A stretch of 64,000 nucleotides of DNA, from contig BSBK01003565.1 in NCBI GenBank assembly GCA_027943335.1, positions 253,001-317,000 on the forward strand. The letters are read 5' to 3'. Under the pieces are notes generated by a model. The model made no database searches and was not told the DNA's origin. It was given only the letters and a program-made list of their open reading frames with translations. Position 1 is the first letter of the stretch. Each line of letters starts with the position of its first letter. The position numbers were made by a program, and so were the translations under genes. This document shows positions 34,022 through 44,779 of the stretch, piece by piece. The stretch is from Chamaecyparis obtusa. Lineage: Eukaryota; Streptophyta; Pinopsida; Cupressales; Cupressaceae.

Positions 34022-34039
34022 TAAACACAATAAACTGAC

Positions 34040-34738
34040 CTTCCATGCATGTTCTTGGGAAACTACTACGTACAGAACCATAGGACCACAGATAACTGAA
34101 CCCTCTGTCACCTTACTTATAACATGAGAAGCCACAGCAGAAACTACCCAAGCAGTTTGCTCTGAGTCAAATGACGCTTTTGAGACTCCCAAAATATTTG
34201 AACCCTTTAAACATGCATTCCAAAATTTTGTTCCCCACTCATTATTCAACGTTAATTTCTGAACCCCTTCAGAAATTATACATTCTTCAAGTTCTACTTT
34301 CCTTATTGCATCCAAGGATGTTTTAAAAACCATCTTTGGGATGGCATTTATCTGCAAACTGTTTAGACTTTCGGAAATTCTGCAGTGCCCTAATGAAGAT
34401 GCTGTCCCACTTAGTTTATCTTTCTTCTTCTTTGACTTATGAACATCTTCTGCTGGATTGCCAACTTTATTCAATTGGATGACTTTTTCCTGCAATTGAC
34501 TAGTTTCCATGTTATCCAACAAGTCCCTTTTTCTTTTCTTTCCTTTTTTGCTCGAATTGCTGATCTCATCTTCAGCAAAAGATGAATTCTGAACTACTGA
34601 ATCTCTCTTCTCCACATTTTGTTCCTGAATCCCAGATTTAGAAAGTACTCTCTTTTTACCACCTTGTTTCTTCCGAGAGATCTGCTCAATTGTGTCATTA
34701 AAAGGGTTTTCAGGAGTCGGGAGTGAATAGCACATACC
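34040..34738 (-). CDS. Exon of DEAD-box/P-loop-like protein gene (long exon)
   Basis: A 233-codon open exon with no stop. On the minus strand an acceptor TGTTGCAG precedes GGTATGTGC, and a donor AAG|GTCAGT falls at 34040/34039. It begins GMCYSLPTPENPFND and passes through a Lys-rich disordered part with nuclear-type signals (KKGKKRKRD, KSKKKKDK). It then enters a folded segment ending ICGPMVLYVVVSQEHAWK, which aligns with GP..L...PTRELA..., the motif Ia area of DEAD-box folds, in degenerate form. No Walker A lysine is seen. The protein may be a catalytically degenerate helicase-like factor, nuclear or nucleolar. The upstream exon was not found between 34741 and 39757. Confidence 0.65.
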
Positions 34739-34904
34739 CTGCAACATCATAATAGTAAACATCAGACAATGCCTGAAGTAGACAAATATCAAATGAAATT
34801 CAACATAGAAAAACAACTTGCTTTTTTAAGCTTTGCAAATCTGTGCACAGAGACAATCTAATTTGCCCATAGCATTAAAATCTTCCTATTGTTTTTCACG
34901 GTAA

Positions 34905-35100
34905 TCATGACAGAGTGGACTTGATGTTGAAGGCATGTGTACTCCAGACGGGAGGTCCCGGATCAGAATCCAGGAGAGTTAGGGCCATACAACTTGCTGA
35001 ACAATGTTTAAGGTAAAAGGAAATAAAAACCTCTTATACAATAAAGAGGTTTCCCACTAAGCAATGACCTAATAAACTGCCTTTACCTTTACCTTATAAT
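34905..35100 (+). mobile_element. Possible tRNA-derived SINE
   Basis: CAGAGTGGACTTGATG resembles an A box (34911) and GGATCAGAATCC at 34960 a B box, spaced as in tRNA. About 120 nt of unrelated body and a CTTTACCTTTACCTT tail follow near 35085. No target duplication was found. Confidence 0.4.
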
Positions 35101-37829
35101 ATATGTCCAAGCATTTACATAGATGTGAATGAGAAAGGACCACAGATGCACAGATTACTGAAGCTCTAACCAACTAAATGATACCCATTTCACAAAGAAA
35201 AAGAGTAAGATAATTAATCTGGTACTTGAATGTGCCTTGATAGCATCTTATGGATAAATGTATGTAAAATATTATGACTTTGAACTGAAGAATTTTGCAG
35301 AAAAACATATTGTTGAATCTGATTGAAAATTCTCACATGAAGACAACTGATAACTTGACAACTTAGAAAAGACTCCAAATACTAGCAACAAATAGCCAAC
35401 CAAATACATAAAGCTCCCGATATAGAAAATTGTGAAGGTACTCATAAAGACTTTTACATAAGCTATAAACTAAACATCAAAATTTAGTAAGTTAGAAATA
35501 AACAATAAGGAAAGAAAGAAAGTAAATTACAAGCCGTGCCATCTTCCTTGACAAATGATTTTATTATTTTATTAAAAATGACTGAATTCAATATTATAAA
35601 AGTAGGCCTAATGTAGATCAATATAACCAGTTCGTAGCCATTTAGGTTTACATGTGATATCCAAACAAACTGAGTAAATCCATGGCATAGCTTCATAACA
35701 GTTACTAAGCAACCATAAACATCTCTACCCAACAATTTGGTAGACATTTTAATAGCATTCGATTCAAGAATTGCTTTAAGGAGGTGAATGGCAGTACACT
35801 TTACTAACGAGGGGATTGTTCAGCCATCATTTGTCTCAAGAATTAGTGACATTGACAACAGGTATATCTCATTTAATGCATGAGATATTTCCCCTCCTGA
35901 TTAAATTTGATCCTACTTTTGATCTATATGTGAAAATTTTGGGCTTGAATGGCATGATCAAGATGGTATGGGGGATTTTACCATTGGCTTTTTCATTATT
36001 TAATGGTCAGATGGAGTGACAATCAACATATGATTGCACGTCATGATGCATATTACTAATTGATCAAACTGCTTCACTCATTTGTAAGATTTGCTATTGG
36101 TTTTTCCTTGTGGTGTGTTGCAAGTGGAAGCTGGTAATGGATTTCAAAAGGTATTCAACTTGGGAAGGTGCATCCAACCAGTACTCAACTTATGGAAGAG
36201 TTGTATTAGACCACCATATAAGAAGCACCTTGTATATCCTAGACAAATTTACCCTAAATTTTATGAAGATAGTTTTACACAAAGATGGCACTAGGAACAC
36301 TGGTGTCCTATGTACCACACTGGTGTCCTATGTACTAAGGCTTCATGTAATAACCCAGATGGGATATTTTATATTATTTGATTTCCAATAAGCACAAAAT
36401 CATGGATTGTACAGCTCTGTTGGGGTTGAATATATTTATTTTGCATGGCAAGTTCTGAAATAAATCTGCTGCATAAGACAATTGTTAGATCTGCCATGAA
36501 ACCTTTGATTTATTTATACCCTTAAACATACAATGAACTAGAAACTTGAACTATAGCTCCCACAAATGGTAGCACTCGGGGGAATATGAAACATTGCACT
36601 TGAACACAAATATCCCTTGAAACATGTTGGTAAATAGATTTGTCACTGCAGCTTTCAATGTAACTTATCCAATAGGCAGTGACAAATGTTCCAATAGTTG
36701 GAGAGATCACTACAAAACAGCAATCATCTCTTGCGTTTGAGAGGGGCAACTCCCTTGAATGATGGGGGTTTTTGTAGTTTCTTCATATTTTTACTAGTTG
36801 AAAGTACACAAAGGAGGAAAGACACAACTAAAGGAAATTGAATAATAGAAACCTAAATGGAAAACATACAAATACCAAATAAGACTTCAAACTACAACAG
36901 CTTACAAGGGAGTTTCACCAAAATGTATGTTTTTGATATGCAATGATGATGAAAGGAAACCAATCTCGACATACGAATAGACAAGTTACTTCAACAAATT
37001 CAAACCAAAATACCAAATGTGATTGATGATTGTGTTTCTTTATGTCAATTACATAGACTGTTTAAATCAAAATCTGATGGATCCCACAAACAAATAGAGG
37101 GATTACCAATTTAACATACAAGAAATTAGTAATAATAACTCAGAAACACATTTAGGACATACAAACCAAATCATCCTGTATTATCTTTATGAAATTATAC
37201 AATCTCGAAAACCCTTATGTACGAACTATGAGACCAAAATGTCTCAATAAACTCTCTGAAAATTTATATTATACAGGTCCCCCTCGATAAGAGTCTCTTT
37301 TATAATACCGAATAGCCTGTATTTATAGGCCTCGCAGAATAACTACCCCATAACCACTTTCTAACCACCTGGTAACTACCTTTTCGAAACCCAATGGTTT
37401 TGAAAACAATAAACCTTATTTGGTTATATTTTACATTCCTTTTCTTTTATAAATAAGGTTAAAATAAATGACACAAGTCACTTTACAAAAAGGCAATTTG
37501 AAGCACATAACATCAAAGGGAGTGAATTCCTATATTGTTCCATGACTTCAGACCTTCTTTTCATTATAACATTTTCAAGAAGTCCCAGAATGTGAAACTG
37601 CATAATGTAATTGTTTTAGTCTATCGTATTTATATCAAGTCCAAATATTTCCCTTTACTCTTGGGCAAGTCCTTGGAATAATTTATTTCTGTTTGAGTTA
37701 TCAAATCTCACTCTGCAAGTGAAATATGACTGGTATATCCTACCTATTTGTTTATTCACATGGGCTCTTACTTACATAACAAGGCGCTCTTGTTTTTCCA
37801 ATTGAACGAAAGGGTGCTCATTTGTATTT
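35101..37829. other. Non-coding region
   Basis: No supported gene on either strand. A 20-bp unit ACACTGGTGTCCTATGTACC is duplicated at 36297-36338. The rest is AT-rich, with short open frames that lack any family resemblance. Confidence 0.5.
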
Positions 37830-38290
37830 AATGACATGACAATAGCTTGAGAGAATCCTTTACTTTGATTGGTTTGCCCCTAACATCAACAAAAGGATGG
37901 GCTTTAAAATACTTATGAAACTTCCTATAATGTTCTCCTGTAAATATTACATTTGCAACAGAAGAAGCCATTTAATAAATCTCTAGGCCGGATTTACCAG
38001 CATGCTTTGCCATTACTGCAAATATTGCATTTGCAACCATATCCATTGGGACAATATCAGAAGGCCACATTTAGATCAGCATTCAAGACAGAGAGCTGGC
38101 CTTCTGCATAGTAGGCAATTATTAAATCTACCATTTGAAGGCCTTCTGTCCATCCAGGAAATGGATCACTGTAGGTTCCTTCAATCACACTAGGTCTAAC
38201 AATAGACTATGGGATTTCTCCTCTTTTATGGTCTAAAAACAACTCTCCCATTGCCTCTGCTCTGTAAGCATACCAAGTAACAATAATCCA
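37830..38290 (-). pseudogene. Fatty acyl-CoA reductase fragment (FAR/MS2-like)
   Basis: Such enzymes reduce fatty acyl-CoA to fatty alcohols for cuticular wax, suberin or pollen wall. The minus strand reads YRAEAMGELFLDHKRGEIP, then SIVRPSVIEGTYSDPFPGW, EGLQMVDLIIAYYAEGQLS, then after a one-base shift DIVPMDMVANAIFAVMAKHAG, SGLEIY and SSVANVIFTGEHYRKFHKYF. This matches in order the middle-to-late part of plant FARs. In-frame stops (after GEIP and after LEIY) and the frameshift near 38058 show it is dead. The N-terminal NAD-binding part (GxTGFLA) was not found. Confidence 0.82.
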
Positions 38291-38499
38291 ACTCGATTGC
38301 CCACCAGATCTTGGCTATGTTCCAGATGCTTATGTACCTCTCCATCAACCACTAAAAGTCTGTTTGTAGACTCGTTTAGAGAGTGTATCCATCATACCCT
38401 GCATTCCTAGTTTCAATAAAATCCTTCCTAATCTCTTTAAGTTTCCAGTTGCGATTTGTTCTACACTGAAAAGAGCTTGAGGGGTTTGTATTTTTCACT

Positions 38500-38660
38500 T
38501 ACCAAGTTCAAAAGTTTCTAAAACCTTTACAAAGAATCTATTTTGTGCATACCCTGCAACCATGCATTCCATGAGGTTGCATCTCTTCAATGCATTCTAA
38601 CAAACATCTCACATGCCTGAACTATGTTTCCACGTTTTTCAGGAGTGCGACCAAGATAGC
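38500..38660 (-). pseudogene. Pentatricopeptide-repeat gene fragment
   Basis: PPR proteins bind organellar RNA. The minus strand reads GNIVQACEMFVRMH, stop, RDATSWNA and, after a one-base deletion, MVAGYAQNRFFVKVLETF. This is the signature of plant PPR repeats (A..F..M..RD..SWNAM..GYAQN). Only about 1.5 repeats are legible. It lies just upstream of the FAR fragment on the same strand, though the two families have no functional link. Confidence 0.75.
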
Positions 38661-39752
38661 CACAACTATAACCTTGAACAAAATTCCTGTATGATTTATG
38701 CTTTTATGGGTTCGATATGCATATCCAAAGCTCCAACTTCAGTTCACACAATCTGCATTTGAAGTTTTTTTCAACTCTTTACTAGTTTGCAAATGGTTGT
38801 AACTGTATGGTAACCTCTTTCTTACAGATATTTGATAGCTTATAGATTAGATGGCAATTGAAGTTATGAACCCACATTAAGATGCCAAAGGCTTTTAACA
38901 TCTCCTTCATTGACATCTCTGAGAGAAGTTAGTAATTTTCTTCAAAGTGTCAATGAATTCAAGTTTCCTCTTTTCATTGCCAATCTGAGTGTTATTCATG
39001 ACTTCTTGGTATTTCATGAAATATTCTTAACTTGCACGAAGGTGTTGATATGATTCAGCTTCCTCCATCGACACTTTTAAAGAAAATGCCCATTCATTTA
39101 AAACAATTATGCACTCTTATATCTTAGTCAGTATCTAGTTTTCTATTGACAACTTTGATCGGCATTTTAACTAGTCATAAACTATTAAAAACTTGTTGAA
39201 AAAATAAAAAATTTACTCTTAATCACAACTTCGAGTGCAATTATTAACTTGCATGGGCTCTTGGAAATGAGTTATCAACCTGCAATTTGCTGCCAACAAA
39301 CTTTTTTTGCCTTGATAAGCATTTGGAGAGTGATTGGCAATCTGCATGAGAGTGCTGACAGCACCATGTTTCTTGTTGTTATTGGCATTGGGCAGAGGGT
39401 TCACAACTCACACCAATGGCTTGAACTAAGTTGTGAAGTTGTAAAACATCCTAATTTTTCCTTTGTCAATACCTTTGAAACCATCTACAGCTTGCAAATC
39501 TAAATAAAACCCCTAATAACAAAAGTCTGTGCCTTCCTTTGTCAGCACTTGGGGATGCAGCTCATTATTTTGAATAATATAAAACGTATGTTTTATAAAA
39601 GCCATTAACCATTTTGTAACTTTCCCATTCGAAATTTTAAACAAAACTCATGACTATACAAGTAGCAAAAATTCAAAACTTGCATTTGCAATCAACATTT
39701 TGAACGCTTGAAACAACCCGCTGTGATTTTATTTGCACTTGTCATAACCCTC
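38661..39752. other. Non-coding region
   Basis: No gene or repeat recognised up to the copia-2 target duplication (ATCTG at 39753-39757). Confidence 0.5.
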
Positions 39753-39757
39753 ATCTG

Positions 39758-39912
39758 TATTAGAATGTTTCTAATATTCGAGAGCTTCTTTAATGCTCTA
39801 TCTTGCTGTATTTAGATAGTTGCTATTTTTGTAACCTTCGTAGTGTATATATGAGCTTCTAGCTCTTTGTAAAATTCATTAAAATACAAAATATTCTTGT
39901 TATAATATTTTA
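39758..39912 (+). repeat. Copia-2 5' LTR
   Basis: Starts with the dyad TATTAGAA-TGT-TTCTAATA and ends TTATAATATTTTA. A TATATATGAGC near 39845 is a possible TATA region. Confidence 0.95.
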
Positions 39913-39925
39913 TGGTATCAGAGCC
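39913..39925 (+). other. Copia-2 primer-binding site (tRNA-iMet)
   Basis: TGGTATCAGAGCC directly adjoins the LTR with no spacer. Confidence 0.93.
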
Positions 39926-40539
39926 GCGTGTCCATCTGCCTCTGTGCACGTTTGTTTTTCTGGGTCGAGATTGCTCGTACTAGTTTTTGTTTTTCCTCCG
40001 AAACCTTCTGGTATCTGTTGGCGACGGGATTTGGTATCCATTTGCGATAGGATTCACGTCTGCTTTCTTCCCGCGCGATGAAGAAACTTCAGACTTCTGC
40101 GACTGCATTTGGCGACGGGATTGGGGACTGCATTGTTCCCCACGCGCGACGAAGGATCCTCAAATCCCTGCAACTATCTTTGGCGACCGGACTTGACTAC
40201 ACGCAACGAAGGGATCTTCATTCCCTCTGCTTCGACACTACTGCAACCTACAAAAATCTTTTTTTTCTGCTCTTCCATAGCCGCCGATTAGGGTTTTCTG
40301 CAAAAACCCTAATTTTTGAACTCGGAAATTCTTTTCGATTTCATATTTGTGGTGGGTTTCTCGAGACCTTATCTGGGTCTTCGTTAGAATTTTTTGGGTA
40401 TCTCATTTTCTATGCCTCAATTTTCGAGCCAGCAGATTTGAATTCTGCCTTCAAATTCTTTCTGGGTTTTTTGTCTACTCTTCTGGGTGCTTGTCGATTT
40501 TTTTGGGTCAGTCTAAAATTTGCCTCGAACTCCGTGCAA
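39926..40539 (+). other. Copia-2 leader with degenerate internal repeats
   Basis: An untranslated leader of about 610 nt. At 40019-40240 three diverged copies of a 60-80 nt block occur, marked by GGCGACGGGATT / GGCGACCGGACTT and by CGCGCGATGAAG / CGCGCGACGAAGG / ACGCAACGAAGGG. The later part (AAAACCCTAATTTTTGAACT) matches the copia-1 leader. Confidence 0.7.
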
Positions 40540-43500
40540 ATGGCATCTTTGACCAACCTGATGTTGGAAAACAGTCAGCAGTTTAATGGCAACAATTACA
40601 ACACCTGGAAGCAGCGAATGTTAACCATCTTCCAGTATCGTCGTTTGGATGCGCTTGTTCTAGGCACAGAATCTCGTCCTACCTCCGCTAGCACGCTCGG
40701 TGGGACCTCCGTTCAAACAGATCAGGATAAGTTTGATGATCGGAATTGCGAAGTTGTTATGCTTTTCAAGCTATCTGTCACAGATGATTAGTTACCTCAG
40801 ATTCCCTCTGGCAAGTCGGCTGCAGACATCTGGAAATATTTGAAGGAGCTCCATGAAACATCCGACAAGAGTCGAGCATTCTTTTTGAAGAATCAGTTGT
40901 TCTCCATTATGATGGATGAACGTATGTCCTTACAGGAACATCTCATGAAGATTAAGGACATTCGTGATCAGCTTGAAGCCATCGGTCGAAAGATGGAGGA
41001 AGAAGATATGGTAGTTATTACCCTAAAAAGTCTACCAACATCTTATGAGCATTTCATAGAGACTCTCAACATTACCTCAACTAATGTTGATCTGAAATTT
41101 CCAGAGTTGTGCACCAAGCTTCTACAGCAAGATCGCTGGAAGCAGCAGTTTGGTAGCCGTGCTTCCTCATCCTCGTCAGAACAAGCCTTTGCAACTAAAT
41201 TTCAGCCTTCTCAGTCATCACAACAGGGCAGTCCACATCAATCCTCCGGCAGCTTTCAGCAGAAGAGTGTTCAATGTCATTATTGTCATAAGTACGGCCA
41301 CATGAAGAAAGATTGCCGTCAGCGACTCGCTTCCGAACAAAAGAAGCTGGGAGGGTCAAATCAACAGGCAAATGTTGCTGAACATTCTGAGAAAAAGGAG
41401 TCTGCTTTCTATGCTTTTATGGCTAAAAGCCCTTCTGATTTAGCCCGGTCGTCTGCTTGGTATATCGACTCTGGTGCTTCACATCATTTTTCTCATCGGC
41501 GTGACTGGTTTACAAACTTCTATCCCTACAATGATTCAGTTGTGTTTGGCGGAGGAGAAGTGTTCCAAATTATTGGCTGGGGAAATGTTCAGATACAGTC
41601 TGGTGGATGTCAGCTCATCTTTCTCAATGTGTGCTACGTTCCTGGTATGGCTCTCAATCTACTCTCTGTGAGTCAGATCATGAAAAATTCTCCTCAGTTG
41701 GATGTGGTGTTTAGTGCCCACAAATGCTCCATTATTGATCGAGAGACTCGTCTTACTGTTCCTACTAGTCTAGAGGATCATGGCCTATATCGGCTTACTG
41801 ACACTGGTGATTCTCCTAAAACAGCTATGGCAGCTCGTGATTTATCTCTCAGTACTTTGTGGCATCAAAGATATGGACATCTCAACATCCAGTATCTTTC
41901 TCAGCTGTCCCGGGAGGAACTTGTTTTTGGCCTACCTTCGATTCAGACGCAGCATCTTGGAGTATGTGATGCCTGTCAAGCTGGCAAACAACATCGGACT
42001 CCCTTCAAAGATGGAGATTCTTGTCGTGCATCTCAGGTACTTCAATTACTTCATGCTAATATTTGTGGTCCTATGAATACATCTTCAGTTACTGGTTGCA
42101 AATATTTCTTGCTTATTGTTGATGATTTTAGTAGAAAGATGTGGGTGTACTTTCTTAAACAAAAATCAAATGTTTTTAGTACATTTCAGAACTTTAAGTC
42201 TTTGGTTGAAAACGAGTCTGGCTGCAGTATCATTTCTCTTAGAACAGATAATGGAGGGGAATTTTGTTCTACTGCATTTTCCAATTTTTGTGTTGAACAT
42301 GGCATCAAACGCTAGTTCACCACACCCTACACTCCTCAGCAAAATAGTGTTGTTGAGCGTCGCAATCGTACAATTGTTGAGATGGCTCGTTCTATGTTAC
42401 AACACAGGAGTGTTCCTACTAAGTATTGGGCAGAAGCAGTGTTTATTGCTATTTACCTTCTTAATTGCTCCCCTACTCAGGCTGTCAAGCACAAAACTCC
42501 AGAAGAGTTGTGGTCTGGTCGTAACCCCAAAATCAACCACCTGAAGACTTTTGGCTCTCTTGCATATGTTTGGATTCCTGATGCTAAACGCTCCAAATTA
42601 GATTCCAAGAGTCAAAGACTCATGATGATAGGGTACAGTGACAATCATAAGGCGTACAGATTGATAGATATCAATACTGATCATCTTATCTTTAGTCATG
42701 AAGTTGTTTTTGATGAAACTCGAGGACCTTTTCTGTCTTATTCTGAGCAATGTTCTGAGGAACAGTCTCATAGTGTTCCTCTTCGTTTAGCACCCCCTGA
42801 TGGGAGCAATGATACAGATAATGCTCGTCTTGGGGCACTTGATGCTGATCCTATTGAGGCCCCCAAACATGATTCTCTTCAGGCTCCTGTTGCTGCTCCT
42901 GAACCTCCTCCAGCTCCTCTAGAGATTGGTTCTTCTACTCTCTGGCCCAAATGGTGTGTTAAAACTATTAGTGACCTCAGGGATGATGAGCTCATCGAAA
43001 GTAGAGTTTCTAGAAATAAGAGCAAACAGCAACCTACAATTAATTTTGCTCTTATGGCTAACATTCATAGTATTCATGAGCCCTAGACTTATTCTGAGGC
43101 TAAAGGTGTTCCTGAGTGGGAACAGGCTATGGAAGCTGAATTTCAAAGTATTCAGAAAAATCACACTTGGGTCCTTTCTAATCTTCCTGCAAGGAAGAAG
43201 CCCGTTAGCTGCAAATGGGTATACAAGGTAAAATACAAAGCTAATGGCACCTTAGACAAGTATAAGGCTCGTCTTGTTGCTCGAGGGTTCTCACAAAGGG
43301 AAGGTGTTGATTATGACGAGACTTTTGCTCCCACAACTAAAATGAGTACCATACGACTTGTTCTTGCCTTAGCAGCTCTGTTTGGTTGGAAAATTCATCA
43401 GATGGATGTTAAGAGTGCTTTTTTGAATGGTGACTTACGGGAAGAGGTCTACATGACGCAATCTTCTGGATTTAAGGTTGTTGGTCAGGAACACAAAGTC

Positions 43501-44625
43501 TGTAAACTTGTCAAAGCTCTCTATGGTCTGAAACAAGCTCCTCGGGCTTGGTACATGAAAATTGATAAATACCTAATCGATCATGGTTTTCAGAGGAATC
43601 CATCGGATTCAAACCTATATATCAAACATGTAGGTGATGATGTATTGTTTATAGTTGTCTATGTGGATGACTTGATCATCACTGGAAGTTCAGCACATTT
43701 GATCACTGAAATCAAATAGGATATGTGTCGCACTTTTGATATGACAGATTTGGGACTCTTGCACTATTGTCTCGGAGTTGAGGTTTGGCAGATTGAGCAC
43801 AGTATCTTTCTTTCTTAGTCCAAGTATGCTAGAAGTCTTGTGGACAAGTTCAGAATGCAGGATTGCAAACCTGCTCCCACCCCTATGGAACCCGGGCTCA
43901 AATTATCAGCTCAGTCCGATTCACCTGTTGTGGATGAATCTTTGTTTAGACAACTAGTGGGCAGCCTCATTTTCCTTACTGCCACCAAACCTGACATTAG
44001 TTTTGCGGTAAGCTACATATCCCGCTTTATGACAGCGCCCAAGACTAATCATTGGACAGCTGCAAAGCGTGTCCTGCGCTATGTTAGTGGTACTCCTGAC
44101 TATGGTCTTCTGTACACTCAGAGTTCTGATCCTACACTATGTGGCTACACAGATTCAAATTGGGTCGGTTCTGTTGATGATCGTAAGTCTACCGCTAGAT
44201 ATGTGTTCAATTTGGGATCCAGTGCTGTCACATGGACGAGTAAGAAACAGCAGGCAGTGGCTCTGTCGTCCACCGAAGCAAAATATTGCGGAGCAGTTAA
44301 AGCAGCTTGTGAGGCTGTTTGGCTTCAGCGGATGCTTGCAGATATGCATGTTCCTCAATCAGGACCAACTCCTCTATTCTGTGTTAATCAGGAAGTGCTC
44401 AAACTGGAAAAGAATCCAGTCTTCCATGAACAAACCAAACATGTCAAAACACATTGTCATTACATTCATCAGCTGGTTGAAGACAAATCTATTAAGTTGC
44501 TGTATGTCCCTACCTTAGAGCAGTCCGCTGATATCTTCACCAAGTCTCTCAGTTCTGATAAATTTGTAAAATTCAGGGAGGCTATTGGTGTTATTGACAG
44601 ATTGAGCATTATGGGAGGGTATTAG
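40540..44625 (+). pseudogene. Copia-2 gag-pol, single frame with five TAG stops
   Basis: The polyprotein for packaging, processing, reverse transcription and integration. Start MASLTNLMLENSQ; gag has NTWKQRM early and a CHYCHKYGHMKKDC knuckle (about 41274). Protease has WYIDSGASHHF; integrase LWHQRYGH, CDACQAGKQH, VDDFSRK, RTDNGGEF and QQNSVVERRNRT (all catalytic residues kept). RT has QMDVKSAFLNGD, ALYGLKQAPRAW and VVYVDDLIITGSS; RNase H has YTDSNWVGS and SSTEAKY. Stops TAG at 40789, 42313, 43084, 43717 and 43816, all in the same frame with no indel. The final stop at 44623-44625 lies inside the 3' LTR. It is about 1362 codons, the normal size for the family. Confidence 0.95.
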
Positions 44626-44774
44626 AATGTTTCTAATATTCGAGAGCTTCTTTAATGCTCTATCTTGCTGTATTTAGATAGTTGCTATTTTTGTAACATT
44701 CGTACTGTATATATGAGCTTCTAGCTCTTTGTAAAATTCATTAAAATACAAAATATTCTGGTTATAATATTTTA
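44620..44774 (+). repeat. Copia-2 3' LTR
   Basis: TATTAGAATG to ATATTTTA, preceded by the purine tract ATGGGAGGG (44611-44619) and followed by ATCTG. Confidence 0.95.
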
Positions 44775-44779
44775 ATCTG

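Larger units (their letters stand above)
39758..44774 (+). mobile_element. Copia-2: complete Ty1/copia element, young
   Basis: Identical-length 155-bp LTRs (39758-39912 and 44620-44774) differ at 3 positions by eye count (1.9%). The TSD is ATCTG at 39753-39757 and 44775-44779. The LTRs begin TATTAGAATG and end ATATTTTA, so they lack the usual TG..CA ends. It has a primer-binding site, a leader, one gag-pol frame with five stops and no frameshift, and a polypurine tract. It is sister to copia-1: leader, gag start and pol are all similar. Confidence 0.95.

Noticed and set aside
37830..38660. Single fusion gene of PPR and FAR
   Set aside because: Both parts have stops and frameshifts and there is no known family with this fusion; two pseudogene fragments is simpler.
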